Source: Atrichornis clamosus | Lineage: Eukaryota > Chordata > Aves > Passeriformes > Menuridae | Reading direction: 5' to 3' | Length of the DNA stretch: 64,000 bases | Assembly: GCA_013400975.1 (NCBI GenBank) | Contig: WBMZ01000246.1 | Span: 24,325-88,324 of the forward strand | In this document: positions 48,346-60,855 of the stretch, piece after piece | Numbering within the stretch: position 1 is the stretch's first letter | Layout of the letters: every line of letters starts with the position of its first letter | The notes under the pieces: model-generated | Databases searched by the model: none | What the model was told of the DNA's origin: nothing | The model's input: the letters and a program-made list of their open reading frames with translations, nothing else | Made by a program: the position numbers and the translations under genes

Positions 48346-51300
48346 AGTTGTATTTTTGTGTTGGTAGAATGTTTTGAAAAATAATGCAATATTATCATAA
48401 TGTAGTTGAAACAGCCTTGCTGGCAAGACAGAGAGATATTTCTTCAGCCAGTCAAAATTAATGGCATCCGCACTGACTTTCCTGTGGTTTAATGTGGAGT
48501 TTGGGCTCCACACCCTAACCCAGCAATGATGTGAAGGAAGGTTTTACTATCTTATAATTGTTTTATCCACATTCTTCTTTCCACTCATATTCCCTCCTGC
48601 AACACTGCCACTGCCTGAGCAGCAAAAGGAGAGAGTGAATGAAGTCTCACTTAGAATATTACATCTCCTCTGTCTGTTGTCTACTGGGAGGACAGGAATG
48701 TATCAGCATCGTCCTCTAATAAACTGATAGTCCTCAAGTCTTTCACTACAAGAAGGGCTCTGTGGCATAAAACTGGAAAATTCCTCTTCCTTTGTCCCAC
48801 ATGCACCTCAAGTTGGCTTCCTATAACCTAAATTTTATATATTTTTTTTCTTTTTTTCTATATGTGTACTCATGGCCAGTAAGTAGTCATATAACCATTA
48901 CCTCACTTTTCCCATCAGAAATGTCTGACAGATAGAAATGAGACACTAGTTGGGTAGACGAGTTCTGCAGTGAAATTAACACTTTTTTTCTTTTATTCTT
49001 GGGTACTGTATCTTACTCTCATGTCCAGGTTCAAAAATTTCCAGATTCAGTGTCAGTATGGAACTCCCCTTAGGTGAGGTTAGTTGGGACACAGCAGAAG
49101 AGGATACAGGTGCCCTGTAAGCTCATCTAGTATAATTTATCAAATGGGTTCCCTGCCACTGAAGAGGCCTCCAGCATTGTTGCTATTTCAGTTCCACTTG
49201 ATCTTTACCTATGGTGCATCCATATTTATATCTATGGAGAATTAAGTGCCTTAGCTTATAACTGAGGTTACTGAGTTCAGAATGGGGACATATTTCGTGT
49301 CCTGCCCCTTATGGCTTTTCATTCCTTGCAAGATATAGTGAAATACTTCCATAACCCGAAACACTGTGTACTTTCTAAAGCAAGACCTTTCTATAGTTCA
49401 TGTTTTGACAATGAAATTACGAATTCATCCAACAGGAATATTTTTCCCGCATGTGGAATTCAGAAGGCAACACCGAATACATGGATTTCTTTCCATTGCT
49501 GCTCTCATACATATTTCTTTCTCTCTCTCTCTATCATTTACTTCACTTCTTTTCTACTCAATATACTAAACTGAGGGCAAAATCAGGTTATTAAGTATTT
49601 GTTTGTAATAGTGGAAACAACATAATGAAAAGACACCCTTTCACTAATATATTTTCTGTCCATTCGTATTGCTCTACTAATAATGTGGGAAACTCAACAC
49701 AGGTCAAAACTCATCCTGACCCTACAGCTACTGTGTTGGCTTCAGATTCTCTTTTATTCTACAAAGAGAAGGGGAGAGGCTGTTTGAAAGTGCTGGATTT
49801 CTATAACATAATTTTCCTTTTCCTCCAGTTATTCTCAAAGTTTTGGAAAGTATTGCTCTACAGTTAAATATGCTTTGGACTGCATTTACGAACAGCTTGC
49901 AGAGACTCTCACATAATCTAATGAATGCTATACTTGAAGCCTTGACCTCATTAATTGGCACTGTGATATCCGCCTGATCTATTCCTTCCTGCTTCCCAAG
50001 AGAAGTGTCAACATTTAAAACTCAAGATTTGTCTGCTGATATTTTTTAAGGAATAAATAATTTGATTCATTAGACTGTGAAGTACCTATTCAATCATAAT
50101 GTGAGTACAGTGGGGTTTCTCTCTGTAGAGTGAGGATGAATCTCTAATTGGGATTTTTGGGACAACTCACCAGTCTTTCCTTGGAAAAATCTAAGCATTG
50201 TAATGTAGGACTGTGGAGAAACCTGAGCTCACTTGGGTATTAAGTTCAACATGAGCAGCAAAGGATATATCTTGTGAGCCTTTAGACAACAGCTGCAAAA
50301 AAAAAAATTCTACGTAAGTTATGTATGATAACTTTTTATGATGAACACAGAAATCTTTCCTGGAGCTCAATTCATCTGATTCTTTTAGGTGTTTGTTCTG
50401 CAGAAAGATGCAGGCAAATGCCTTTTTCTCCTTGTAAAGAGAATCAGAGACTGACTCCCACCTTCTTCAGCTTCTCCACCAACATCCCAGACTGCATTCC
50501 TCACTGAAATAGTCTCACATCCTCCAGTTCTTGCTCAGAAAATTGTTCTGGAAATAGTTCTGAAAAAGAAGAAAAAAAGAAAAGGAAAATCAAAAAACCC
50601 TCCAAACTTTACTATTTTTTTATGTTATTCTGTATCATAGGGAGGAATGAAAAAAATCCCCAGTAAATCCATCTTGTCCAACAGTGTTTATCATTCCATG
50701 TATGGCTAAAATGGCTGTTTTTCTATAGACAAATCTAGGAACATGAGAGACAGATAATTTCTGATAGCTTCTACACACAAGCAGGATTCGTCTGAAGATG
50801 TCAGTAGCTCTTAAATTGGCAGTACTCACTGGAGTTGTGTTTTCTAGAAAAGATATTATGTGTCATTTTATTTTAAGATATTAAACAAAAAATCTTATAG
50901 CTATTCCTGTTTCAGTCATTCACATAATTTTTTTTCCTTTTCAAAAAGTTCTGCCAAGAAAATAGTTATATGCAATTCTTGCTCCTCTTTTGCTTTTGCT
51001 CATTCTGACTATCAGTTTCTAAAGATCCCAGAGCAATAGGCCTCTCTTACCCCAAGAGTCCATCTATATAAGATTACAGCCTTTAAAAAAGCACAATTCT
51101 ATGCATAAAATATATTGCCATCCCCTATTTATTTTAAAAAAACCCCACCTGGTTATAAATTACTAAAGAAGGAAAAACTGTGTATAGAATTCAGGTGAAA
51201 AAATAAATTATATTTATATTAGTATAAAAATAAATGCCCTTTGTAGTACAGTGTCAAAAATGTAAGGAAATAGCAATAGTGAAGGGCAGGGTGTTATCCC

Positions 51301-53340
51301 AGGAATGAACTTGATCAATCTCATACCACCTTGCAACTCTTCTGCTTTCTCAATACATTCTTATGACGTACAAAGAACTTAGAAATATAGACTATTTTCA
51401 ACTTTGCCACTATCTACAAAGAAATCTAACAGCAGAAAACGATGGAGCATCTTATCATAGCATGTCAGCCCAAAAAATATAAAAGAAAAAGTTTGCTAGA
51501 ATTTATGGCCAGGGGAAAAAATCCTCTTGCAAAAGAGTCAACTTGCTGCTTACAGCCATGTGCTTCAAATATCTCTAAAATAAAAATCAACACAGAAGAT
51601 GTTTTATCATGATATCCCAGGGGGAAAAAAAAAGGCATTTTTCAGGCAATTGAGATAATATAAAATCAATGATACATTATAAAAAGCAAGAAGAATTAAG
51701 AGTCTTAGAGTCTCAGCCTCAATGAATTCTGTGGTTATTAGTTAGGCTTTAATTCACTGCAACTCTCTTCCTAATGGACTGGCAATTAATTATTCTATTG
51801 CCTATTCAAATAGTATGGCATGTTACTGTGCTGGAGGAAATACATCCTAATTTATGGTGTTCTACCCAGCAGTGATATTGAACATGAGTACTCCATTCTG
51901 CCCTTCTAATACACAACCTAAAAGGCAACATACACTTTAACAGACATCCAAAACAATTCAGGCTCCGCACCTCTTATATGGTCCTGCATAACAGGATTTA
52001 ATTCTAAATGTAAAAGATAGTTTCTGGTTTTGACATGGACATCACAGTCATGGACTGAGAGTCCGAAAACCCTTTTACATCCTCCAAGAGTGCATCCCAC
52101 AGGACGGTCCCACTAATCTTAATGGATGGTCTCAACCAGTAGTAAAAATTATGAAATATGTTAGAAATTTGTGAAATATATTATTCAGAGGACGTGAAAA
52201 ATCTTGCTTTGAAGTGATTAGATACAAAAATTATCCAAAAGAAATGCATATTTTCATAAGGTGCATAATGTAGGAAGTTAAAAACAATAGGAATTAAGGT
52301 CTTGTCTAATATTTCCCTTTTTCTTGAAAATTTTTCAGGCTCAGATATATTCCATTCATTTGTTGCCTGCATATGTAGAAACATTTTTACATCCCTTTCC
52401 TCTACAGACAAATCTCCATCTGTTCCTGACAATTCACTGAATACCCACCTTTTCCCTAAACCGTCATGTTTAATATACAAGAAATCCTTTTCATCCTCGG
52501 TGCAAGCATGAATGGGAACAAACCCTACCAGTTTGATGAGAATCATAGGCATTTCCCTGCTGATAAAGCATTCAGCACATCCCAGATTGAAGGTTAATTG
52601 ACTCAGTATTAAAATCCATATACATCCACTCACATAAAAACTATCTTCTGATTTTACTCTTTTCACTTAATTCAGATGCTATCATAAGGAAAACCTGTTG
52701 CACTCAATGTATATTATTTTTACATACACCCCTCCTAAAGGGTCTAAACCTTAAAAAGTTGGTTATACAGACAAATAGTTTGCACACAGAGTAATCTATA
52801 CCTACATTATGAAGACAGGGTCTTCTATAACCTTGCACAAAGAGCACTACCAAAGTATAAAAAAGGAGTAAAAGTTCTCTGTGATCCTTGAAGATGATAT
52901 ACTCAGATATATTGTAGATTATCCAGAGGCATACATCAGTGATATCATGTCATACATTTCCATAAGAATATCTTTACCTTAAATGTGTCCCTAAACTAGA
53001 AACAACTTCTTGTGGGTTGTCTGCCTTTCTGACAGTCTCTGAACCTCAGTATATAGTTTCCCCAAATCAGACATTGATCACCTCCACAAATCTATTCTCA
53101 TGGAAAACAACTAATAATTTCTTAAGTATACTTTTTTAAATTCAATTTTGTTTCATTCCAAGGTTTTATTTTAAGTTTAACATTTTCTATTATCAGAAGA
53201 GTTTGTGTTTCTCCTGGAGATAACAATACTCAAGAATATCAGTGGCTTTTTAAAGAAAAAAATAGTTCTGGACTCAGTCATGAGAGCTGTAACACTACAA
53301 AATGAAAACTGAATTTAAAAGTGTCTGGATTTTGAAAAAA
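48346..53340. other. Non-coding stretch with one long isolated frame
   Basis: About 5 kb of AT-rich sequence with a CT microsatellite at 49520-49532. A minus-strand open frame of 161 codons (52181-52666) is the longest outside repeats. It is rich in F, I and K, shows no recognisable domain, and is within reach of chance for this length and composition. No LTR or CR1 recognised. Confidence 0.4.
49520..49532. repeat. (CT)n microsatellite
   Basis: Six CT units within a pyrimidine-rich stretch. An ordinary simple repeat. Confidence 0.85.
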
Positions 53341-53469
53341 TGAGCCAGGTTGGATGGGGACATAAGCAATCTGGTGTAGTGGAAAGTCTCCCTGCCCATG
53401 ACAGGAGGATTGGAACTCAATGATCTTTAAGGTCCATTCCAACTCAAAGTGTTCTACGATTCTGTGATA
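53341..53469 (+). mobile_element. CR1 LINE 3' end, short copy
   Basis: A 129-base CR1 3' terminus in sense orientation. It begins GAGCCAGGTTGGATGGGGAC, continues GGTGTAGTGGAAAGTCTCCC, TGCCCATGACAGGAGGATTGG and ATGATCTTTAAGGTCCATTCC, and ends with the terminal unit TTCTACGATTCTGTGAT. Extreme 5' truncation is usual for CR1. It is only moderately diverged from the consensus as I know it. Confidence 0.95.
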
Positions 53470-56400
53470 GGATGAAACAAATTTAGCAAATTCACCATAT
53501 ATTCCGGAACATTTTTTTCCACAGGCAAAAATTTGTTCCTTTTTAAAACAGGTGTCAGACATTGTAACCAGGTTGTGTTTCCAATTTTGCAGGACTCTGG
53601 AGGTATGAGTCCTTAATGCACTGGCATTTAAATATAAATTGGTATATTTTTATCATTCTAGGAATTTGAGTGAACCTGCACCCTATATGAGATGAGAATA
53701 GAAATCTTCTCATCCAAGTTCTATATGAAAGCACATCTATAACTGATCAGCTCTCTCCTTAATCTGAGGGCAAGGGAAAGATGGGTGAAAGCACACATTT
53801 TGAGACACGCTTACCACATAAAATGATAGCGATATTTTCTGAGACACAAAGCAAATTGGCATGGAACATACCAGTGTTCTACAGCTGCTACATCTTTTGA
53901 ATGTGTCAATGGCTTAAAAGCTACTGCATGGCATAATCCCCCTGTAAAGACTTTGCCCAAGCATGAAAACATACAGTGGGTGTTCAGAAGATAGTCCATA
54001 TAATCTTACTCTGTTCACAAACATTAACTTTTTAGTGCATATCTATTTCCAAGTGTCTTTGAAATTCTGAGTGTCCCTTTTTTCAAGTGGTAGTTATAAA
54101 CATCTGCATGTATATGTGCTCTGCTCAGAGCTGAAGGACAAAAAAGATGGGCTGTTGTCATTGCATTGCCAGGCAATTGTTGTGCAGCTTTCTTTAGCCT
54201 TGAATGCAGAGGGTCAGATAAAATGGCCAGGAAGGTCCCTTTTAATTGGAAAATCCATTAAACAGACAGGGAGGAGTGGGAAATGTATACTATGAAAAAT
54301 ACAAGCATTAACCTAATTTTAGCTTCGAGATCATATGCAGGAAAATATTTACCAGAAATAAACAGAGCTCAAGGCAAGGGTCAAGCAGCAGAGAGCTGAA
54401 CAGATAATGCACCATTAATATAAAGGATTATAGTCAATATATGATTGAGAATAATCCTGTGGATGCTCTGGCAAAGACACACGTACAAAAGGCTTCTAAA
54501 TGAAACCAATGAAGCAGGAGTTCTGATAGTTTAGCTGCATGCTAGCGTGGTGCAGCTGAAAAAGGAAAAAAACACCCACTGGGGGGAAAAAAGTAATAAA
54601 CTCTTGCTACCCATGGGCAAACTTCACAGCAGTTGAATAAGACAAATAGAAGAAAGCGTCTGCTGCTGCCCAGAGGGAAATGTAATGACCCAAGATATGA
54701 CCTGCCATAGAGAGAGCCCTACAGAATAAGACAGAAGCAGAAATCTGAGAAGTTGTGTGAAACTAAAATAGGATCGGAATTTAGTCCAAGTCAGCCAAGC
54801 ACTGATGGAATCGAGAGAAAATTTTGATAGAGCACTGCTTCTCCCTTCCCCCACTTGAAGATAAATAATTACCCAGGCCACTCAAAATCAAACATAACAC
54901 ATGTAGTGGGAAATATATTGTGACTGAATTGTCACACTAACATTGTTTATACTGGAGAAAGGGTAACTGTAAGAGTCTCTGAACAGAGATTGAGCATGGC
55001 CCAGCTGTTACATCCACATACTATTAAGACTGAGCTACCAAGACCGTTTTCAAGTCTGAGATAGTATTTTTTTGTTCTTTCTGCAGTACAAGCCCTTAAA
55101 GTTCATAAAGACTGTAAAACTTTACTGTTCGTGCTGGAAAAAAATCACTGCTGTGAGAGAAGTCATTGCTTGTGCAAAGTCTGACTTAGGAATTGTCTTG
55201 GTTTTGTTTGGTTGGGGTTTATTTGGGGGGTTGGGGTTGGGGTTTTTGTGTTTGTTTGTTTGGGGGGCTTTTTGTCTTGTATATCAATATCAGGAAATGT
55301 AGGCAGGGGAGCTTTCAAGAACAGAAAAGATTTTCCAGAGTATAAGATCCATATACATCTTTGGCTAGAGTTCTTCTCAAGTTGCAGACAAACAGTGCAG
55401 AAAATATTGGAGTTATGGATTAGAAAAATAGTGATTCACCTGTTTTTAAAGGTCTCCCAGGTATATTTATTTTCTGAAAATAATAGAGCTCATTTTCCAT
55501 CATCCAAGGTAATTCAGCTAAACATCAGCATGCACTCATTCTCTACTGCTCTTTCTTTTTCTTTCTGGCAGTCTTTATCTATTTGACATGAGAGATTAAC
55601 ATTATTCCTCTGAAAGAAAGTATCTTGCCCAAATTTTCTTCCACAGTCTCACATCCTACAACTCCTTTCAAAACAGACTGAAAAGTGAACTTTTCATGGA
55701 AATGCTAACATGAAACATGTTGACCCATCCTTATTCTTCCCCTTGAAATGCTGAAATATTTGTTGACTATGACCTAAATCTGTCAATAGTTTATCATCCT
55801 TGAAGTTATATTTTCCAGTAAAGAAACTTCCTCTGGAAAAGGGTAAAATTCTCCCCAGTCTGTGTTATAAGCTGAAGATTTTAGTGCACCTCCTCAGTAT
55901 ACCTCCTTTGTATCATTCCTTTTATATTTTTTCATCACAAGTCTTCTTATTGATCTTCACTGCACATATAGAAAATTATTATGAATACACATAGAGGCAT
56001 CAAGATATTTATCAAAGAAAAGGGGGGCAAGGCATTAAAAAGCGAGTATTTATTGGCTCCTTTGTTTGTATGTCATAATGGCAGGAGAGGTTTCTTTTCT
56101 GAATCAAGAATAATAAACGTGACCCAAAATACACAGGTTTTCAAGCAAGAAAACAAAAATATGGTTAAATGGTGACTGTTCATTCTTTTATTTTTTTCTT
56201 TATCCTCAACAGTCCTGTATGTATCTAATCTTATCTGAAAGTTTTGCCTTTATTTTATTCTTTGGTAATCTGTAACTATTCGTTCTTGCAGTGACATTCT
56301 CCTCTGCCTTAAACAATTATTTCCCTTCCCTGCTGTTTTTTTCTCTTGAATTTGCTTATAAGAATCAATTATGTCCCTTTTCAGGCTTTTTTTTAAGAGC

Positions 56401-58510
56401 CTACCCAAGCTGCGCTCTCTTGAACACATCTATGTTGCCTTCTGTCACAATGAAGTGTAATCCAGAGATCTCTGAGCTAGAAAAAATGTAAGCTAGTCTG
56501 CCTACATGATTCACTGCAACATTCCATGGAATCCCAAGTTTAGATCTCAAATTAATAAAGTCTCTCTTATGCAGTACTACATTCTTGCTAATAATTTGGT
56601 TCCTTCTGCCTTCTAATCTTCCTCTCTTCCTCCTCTGCCCTGAGTGAACAATTTACGCCCTTATTTCTAGTCTGACATTGCATTTTATCACCCCTTGATG
56701 ATGTTCATCTCCCACTGAAGAGAATCAGTGGATTAGTGTTTGAATATGATCACTGGAGGAACACAGAGTGCAATAGGGAAGAGAAATGCAGTACTCTTAA
56801 AAGAGGTCAATTGACAAAGGTGGTGCCCAAAAGGCAAAACAGAGTTAAAATAGGTGATGTGAATCATTTTGGATATATTGGGCTGAAAATGAAAGACACT
56901 GAATGTGCATCACATTTACCCAGCTCTATAAAAGTTGAGAACAGCGTCTGTTAAGAACTGGGTGAAAGTGAAGGCAGAGGGTTATAAAACAAGTAATTAA
57001 GATACTGTGAGAAAGCACGATGAAGTCACAGAAATTAGAAGCAGAAGGGATTTTAGGAATGGCTGCCTAGCTCATTAGTAGTCAAAACAACATTTCCCCT
57101 TGTAGCACATATTGTACAGATTCTAAAATCAGGTTCTAAACATGGATCAGAAAATGTCCTTGCATGGTGGAGAATGGGCAATCCCAAATTTCTGTTTCTC
57201 TTTCAGCCTAGGGAACAGTTGCCTAACTGCAAAGAAAATAAAACCTGAAAAGCCTACAACTAAAATGACAATCCCTATTCTAAACATCAGGTTGACTGCT
57301 CTGAAACTGGTTTGTACTAAAAAAAAAAAGAAAGAGTTGATTTGTAAGAAAGAAGGGAGACGGAAAGAAATCACATAGTCCTCTTAAAGACAGATGGAAA
57401 TCTGCCGAGCACCACTGGTGACCACTTGCTGTGCTATGAGTGGGGAGTGATAAATAGGGTGGGTCAGGTACTCTAGAGCTCTTTTATTTCTCATTTCTGC
57501 ATATCACAGACTTGCATTGTGTCAATTCCTGTCTATTCAGATCACTGAATGTATGTCCTGCACCTCTCTGTTGATAGATATTTTACATTCCTCCCTATAG
57601 CAGCAGGGTATGAAAAAGTCTTCTCAATTAAATATGGGTTGAATGAGTGCCTTGAAAATTTTCCTTACAACTGTTTAAGTGGGAGTCAAACTACTTTGGT
57701 TCATGTCATGGAAATCAAAGCAGTCTTTCTCTAAACACAGGTGAAATATAAATACTTGAAATTTAGGGTTATCTTTTCAGCCTGAAAAATAGACAGACGT
57801 AGGGTTAGGGTGAAATATGCAAGAACCTCAATCCAACTGACAAAGTCCTATAAATAAATTTAATTATAATGGGAATTTTTCCCCAGGTAAAAAATGACCA
57901 AGGAGTATTTCATAAAGCCCAAAGGTAGTAGCTAGTATTTCAAGGACGTATTTTTCTTCCTGAAGGGGATTTCACTATATAATATCTACATGTAGCAGTT
58001 ATGAAATATACATAACTAGTAAGGTAGAGAGAGAGAAAATAAAATAGTGAAATGAGTGCAGTTATATGTGTGGAGATCATGTCAGTCCCTCATTTCTGTA
58101 TATATCCCCACAAGTCAAGAATTACACCCACAGTCACACATGCTAAACTCAAAAATCATGTTTCAGAAGAGGCTTTGAAAACTTTACAGAATCCCCTTAG
58201 TAGAAAATATGCTCAAATACTTACAATGGTGTAGGGTAATGAAAAAAAAATTGAGAAGATAGAGGAACTTGAATCTATGTAAACATCACTGTGCTGATCT
58301 AAGGGCTTAGATCTCTCTATGAAAAAGCTTAGAAAAAGCTGTTTTAAAAATAAAAAAAATAAGCCCAAACAAAACCTGTAGCAGATCAGAAACACAAAGT
58401 CGCTGGACATCAGACTCTTAATCTAAAGGTGAGAAGGGTTTAATAGACAAGAGAATATAATAAGTTTATGTTTGTGGGGAAAAGGAAATTAAGGGTAAGC
58501 CCAGCTATTG
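53470..58510. other. Non-coding stretch, G-run cluster at 55.2 kb
   Basis: About 5 kb. Apart from the G-run cluster at 55214-55267, no feature is recognised. Plus-strand open frames at 55072-55586 owe their glycine- and valine-rich peptides to the G/T-rich DNA. A TTAGGG-like string near 57800-57810 is only about two units and is not a telomeric array. Confidence 0.4.
55214..55267 (+). other. G-run cluster, potential G-quadruplex
   Basis: Runs of four or more G lie at 55214-55217, 55225-55230, 55233-55236, 55239-55242 and 55262-55267. The first four are separated by loops of seven, two and two bases. That satisfies the usual four-run, short-loop rule for an intramolecular quadruplex on the plus strand. 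The setting is a longer G/T-rich tract starting near 55195. No promoter or gene is beside it. Confidence 0.75.
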
Positions 58511-58760
58511 TCCAGTCACCAGTGACATCCTCAGGGCTGCTGCTGAGGCTGAAATTGATTAATACCTTCATCAATGACTGAAACAAGGTGTCCTCAGAAT
58601 CTTGGCTGGAGAAGTGGATGTGCTGCTCTTCAGACGGACTTTGGCAGGCTGGAGAAATGGTATGACATGAAATGCAAAATCCAGAATTTGAGATGGAGCC
58701 CCACCACAAAGATGTGCAGACAGGGGCTGGCTTCAGAGAGAGTTGCTGGGAAGTGATGGA
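58511..58760 (+). mobile_element. CR1 LINE fragment, decayed
   Basis: An internal piece of the CR1 second open frame in sense orientation. It starts with CCAGTCACCAGTGACATCCT and CAGGGCTGC. It continues with TTAATACCTTCATCAATGAC (peptide INTFIND), then AAGGTGTCCTCAG, and GGCAGGCTGGAGAAATGGTA from the DLDRLEKW segment. AGATGGAGCCCCACCACAAA and TGCAGACAGGGGCTGG follow. Frameshifts and stops interrupt it, and part of the palm including the DD motif is deleted. No 3' terminus is present. Confidence 0.85.
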
Positions 58761-60518
58761 AGGGTTTTAGAAGCACAAAAAAAACTGTGGGCAGACTTTT
58801 TCCCTTCTTTACATAAACTTTAATTTCTTCTTTTTTGCCACTCAATTTAAGAGCTGAAATAATATTGAGGGGGAAAAAAAAGGAAACTGAAGGGTTAACA
58901 CACTTGAATTTGATAGAAAGCCCTGGTATGTGTTTTGAAAGCCATTTGACAACACAGAGCAGGAGGTGTGGTGCCCTGTAGTTCAGAGGGTACATTGTTT
59001 ACCATGAAATGCCGGATTTGCATATGGTAAGTACTTTCTTTTATTAAAAAGCAATGCAAATAGTCACACAAACTCCTCTGTAAATAGCAAAGAAGAACAC
59101 TTAGCCACCCAGACTGAGGAATTACACCAACTGAAATGGCAGCAGGATCTGGCCTAGACATTGAAAAATACCCAACTTATCTCTGAGAAACTTAAGTAAT
59201 TTTTCTTTCCTCTGTTTGGTGGCAGCTTTGCTCCTTTATCACCTCTACAAAATCAAAAAGAGGTGAACCCCTCCCGCACATGAGGAAAAAACTCTTATTT
59301 AAAAATAAGATTTCAGTCTTGTGTGGGTTATGAAACCCTACTGGCAAACAAAGCTCACAGGAACTCTTATAACCTATAGGATACACAGTTTATCCTTGCT
59401 CTGATTAAATCTTCCATACATTTTAATCTCTTCTCTTTCTTTGCACACTTTATAATAACACTCTCTTCAAGCAAACACTCTTTAATCTTATAATTTGAAA
59501 ACTAATTCCATTTCAGCTGTCTTTTTGCAAGTGACCTTTTCTTCTTCTTTTGCTACAGGTAAAAAAAAAAAATCCTGTCTTTCTGATTTTTATCCTCAGC
59601 ATTCTGTACCTCAGAACTGCTCATCTACTGAGGTTTTTGTCAGCAATAATATTTCTCACTCTGAATTTCTTGGTGAACAAACCTTAGAAAATGTTCTTTC
59701 CTGAAAGCCATTTGATTAATTTGTCTAAATGCATTTCTTTTGTAAACCAGGTTGATTATTTGAAAATGCCAGGGTCTGGTAGCAGATTTGAGAGCTATCC
59801 TGGCAAACACTATTGACCAGATTAAAAACAAAGTATAGAGACATGACAGCAAGGTGGACCAATGACTGGCCTGCCATCTGTCACGGATGGATTAAAACAG
59901 TCTTTCTGTACTGATAAGTAGGAGACACTAATTCCAAAGCAAATACATGGATTGGCTCATGTAGAAGGAGATTTACTGAGAGGAAAGTTTTTTTTCTGGG
60001 TAGCTGAAAGTCAGCTGTCATCTCACTCAAACAAACTATTCATCCTGATCACAGCAAAACTCGCATGTCCTATATACTATATTCTACCTACTACATCTAA
60101 TTAATTGAGGGAATTGTTACAAATGATTCATGTATGTCTTGAGTGTACTAAATATAAAAGACTTAAAAGCCATAAACCACTGTTTTAGTCTTCACAGTGT
60201 TTTTAGCAGTAAAATGGCCATCGATCATACAAAGCCTGAAGGATTTTCCCACAGAGAAGTTAACTAAGGAAGATTTCTCTGTCAGTTAAAGCAGCATGAA
60301 TCCAATTTAACTCCACTGGTCTCACACACATCCACTCCAGACTGAAGCAGTGTTGCCACTACATAAACAAAATCTCAGTAACTTCATACCAGAAATTAAG
60401 CTGCATCCATTATTTGATGGGGCTTTTAGATTGAGACTTAGACTGTGATGAACAACCTCTTTGGAGTGACAGCTCTCTCACTAAAACATAGACAAAATTC
60501 AAACTCTGTTTAGGCTAG
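58761..60518. other. Non-coding stretch without recognised features
   Basis: About 1.75 kb. Short minus-strand frames at 58630-59386 have no domains. Adenine runs are near 58873 and 59560. Nothing else recognised. Confidence 0.4.
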
Positions 60519-60855
60519 ATGAGAGCAATACTATTTAGAATCTTTGTCTACAGCCTGGATGATGGGACCAAGGACATGCTCAGCAAGTTTACAGATGACA
60601 TCAAACTGGGGAATGGTCAACAAGGTGGCAGCTGTCAGGCGAGAGGACCTGCATGGGCTGGAGCAAAGGCCTCACAAGAACTTAACGTGCTGTGTTCTTC
60701 TTGGGTGTCTCATTGTGTGAAAGATGTATGAAAGTTTAGCAGAGGTCACCAAGCTGGCCAAGGATCTGGAGCACATGGAATCCCAAAAGTAGCTGGGATA
60801 GCAGTAGGCGGGTCTGTTCAGCCTGGAGAAGGTTCAAAGTGGAGATTAGTCAGTT
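60519..60855 (+). mobile_element. CR1 LINE fragment with partly kept reverse transcriptase motif
   Basis: Sense-orientation CR1 remnant. The frame from 60519 reads FRIFVYSLDDGTKDMLSKFT and then DDIKLGN. This corresponds to the CR1 segment around catalytic motif C (family pattern LSKFADDTKLGG), and the paired aspartates are kept here. After about 60620 the sequence skips much of the palm and thumb. It resumes with GGATCTGGAGCACATGGAAT and TCTGTTCAGCCTGGAGAAGG near 60760-60835, the EHxxxEERLRELGLFSLEK region. The copy is internally deleted, has stops, and lacks a 3' terminus. Confidence 0.85.

Noticed and set aside
57800..57810. TTAGGG-like string, possible interstitial telomere repeat.
   Set aside because: Fewer than two full units; expected by chance.
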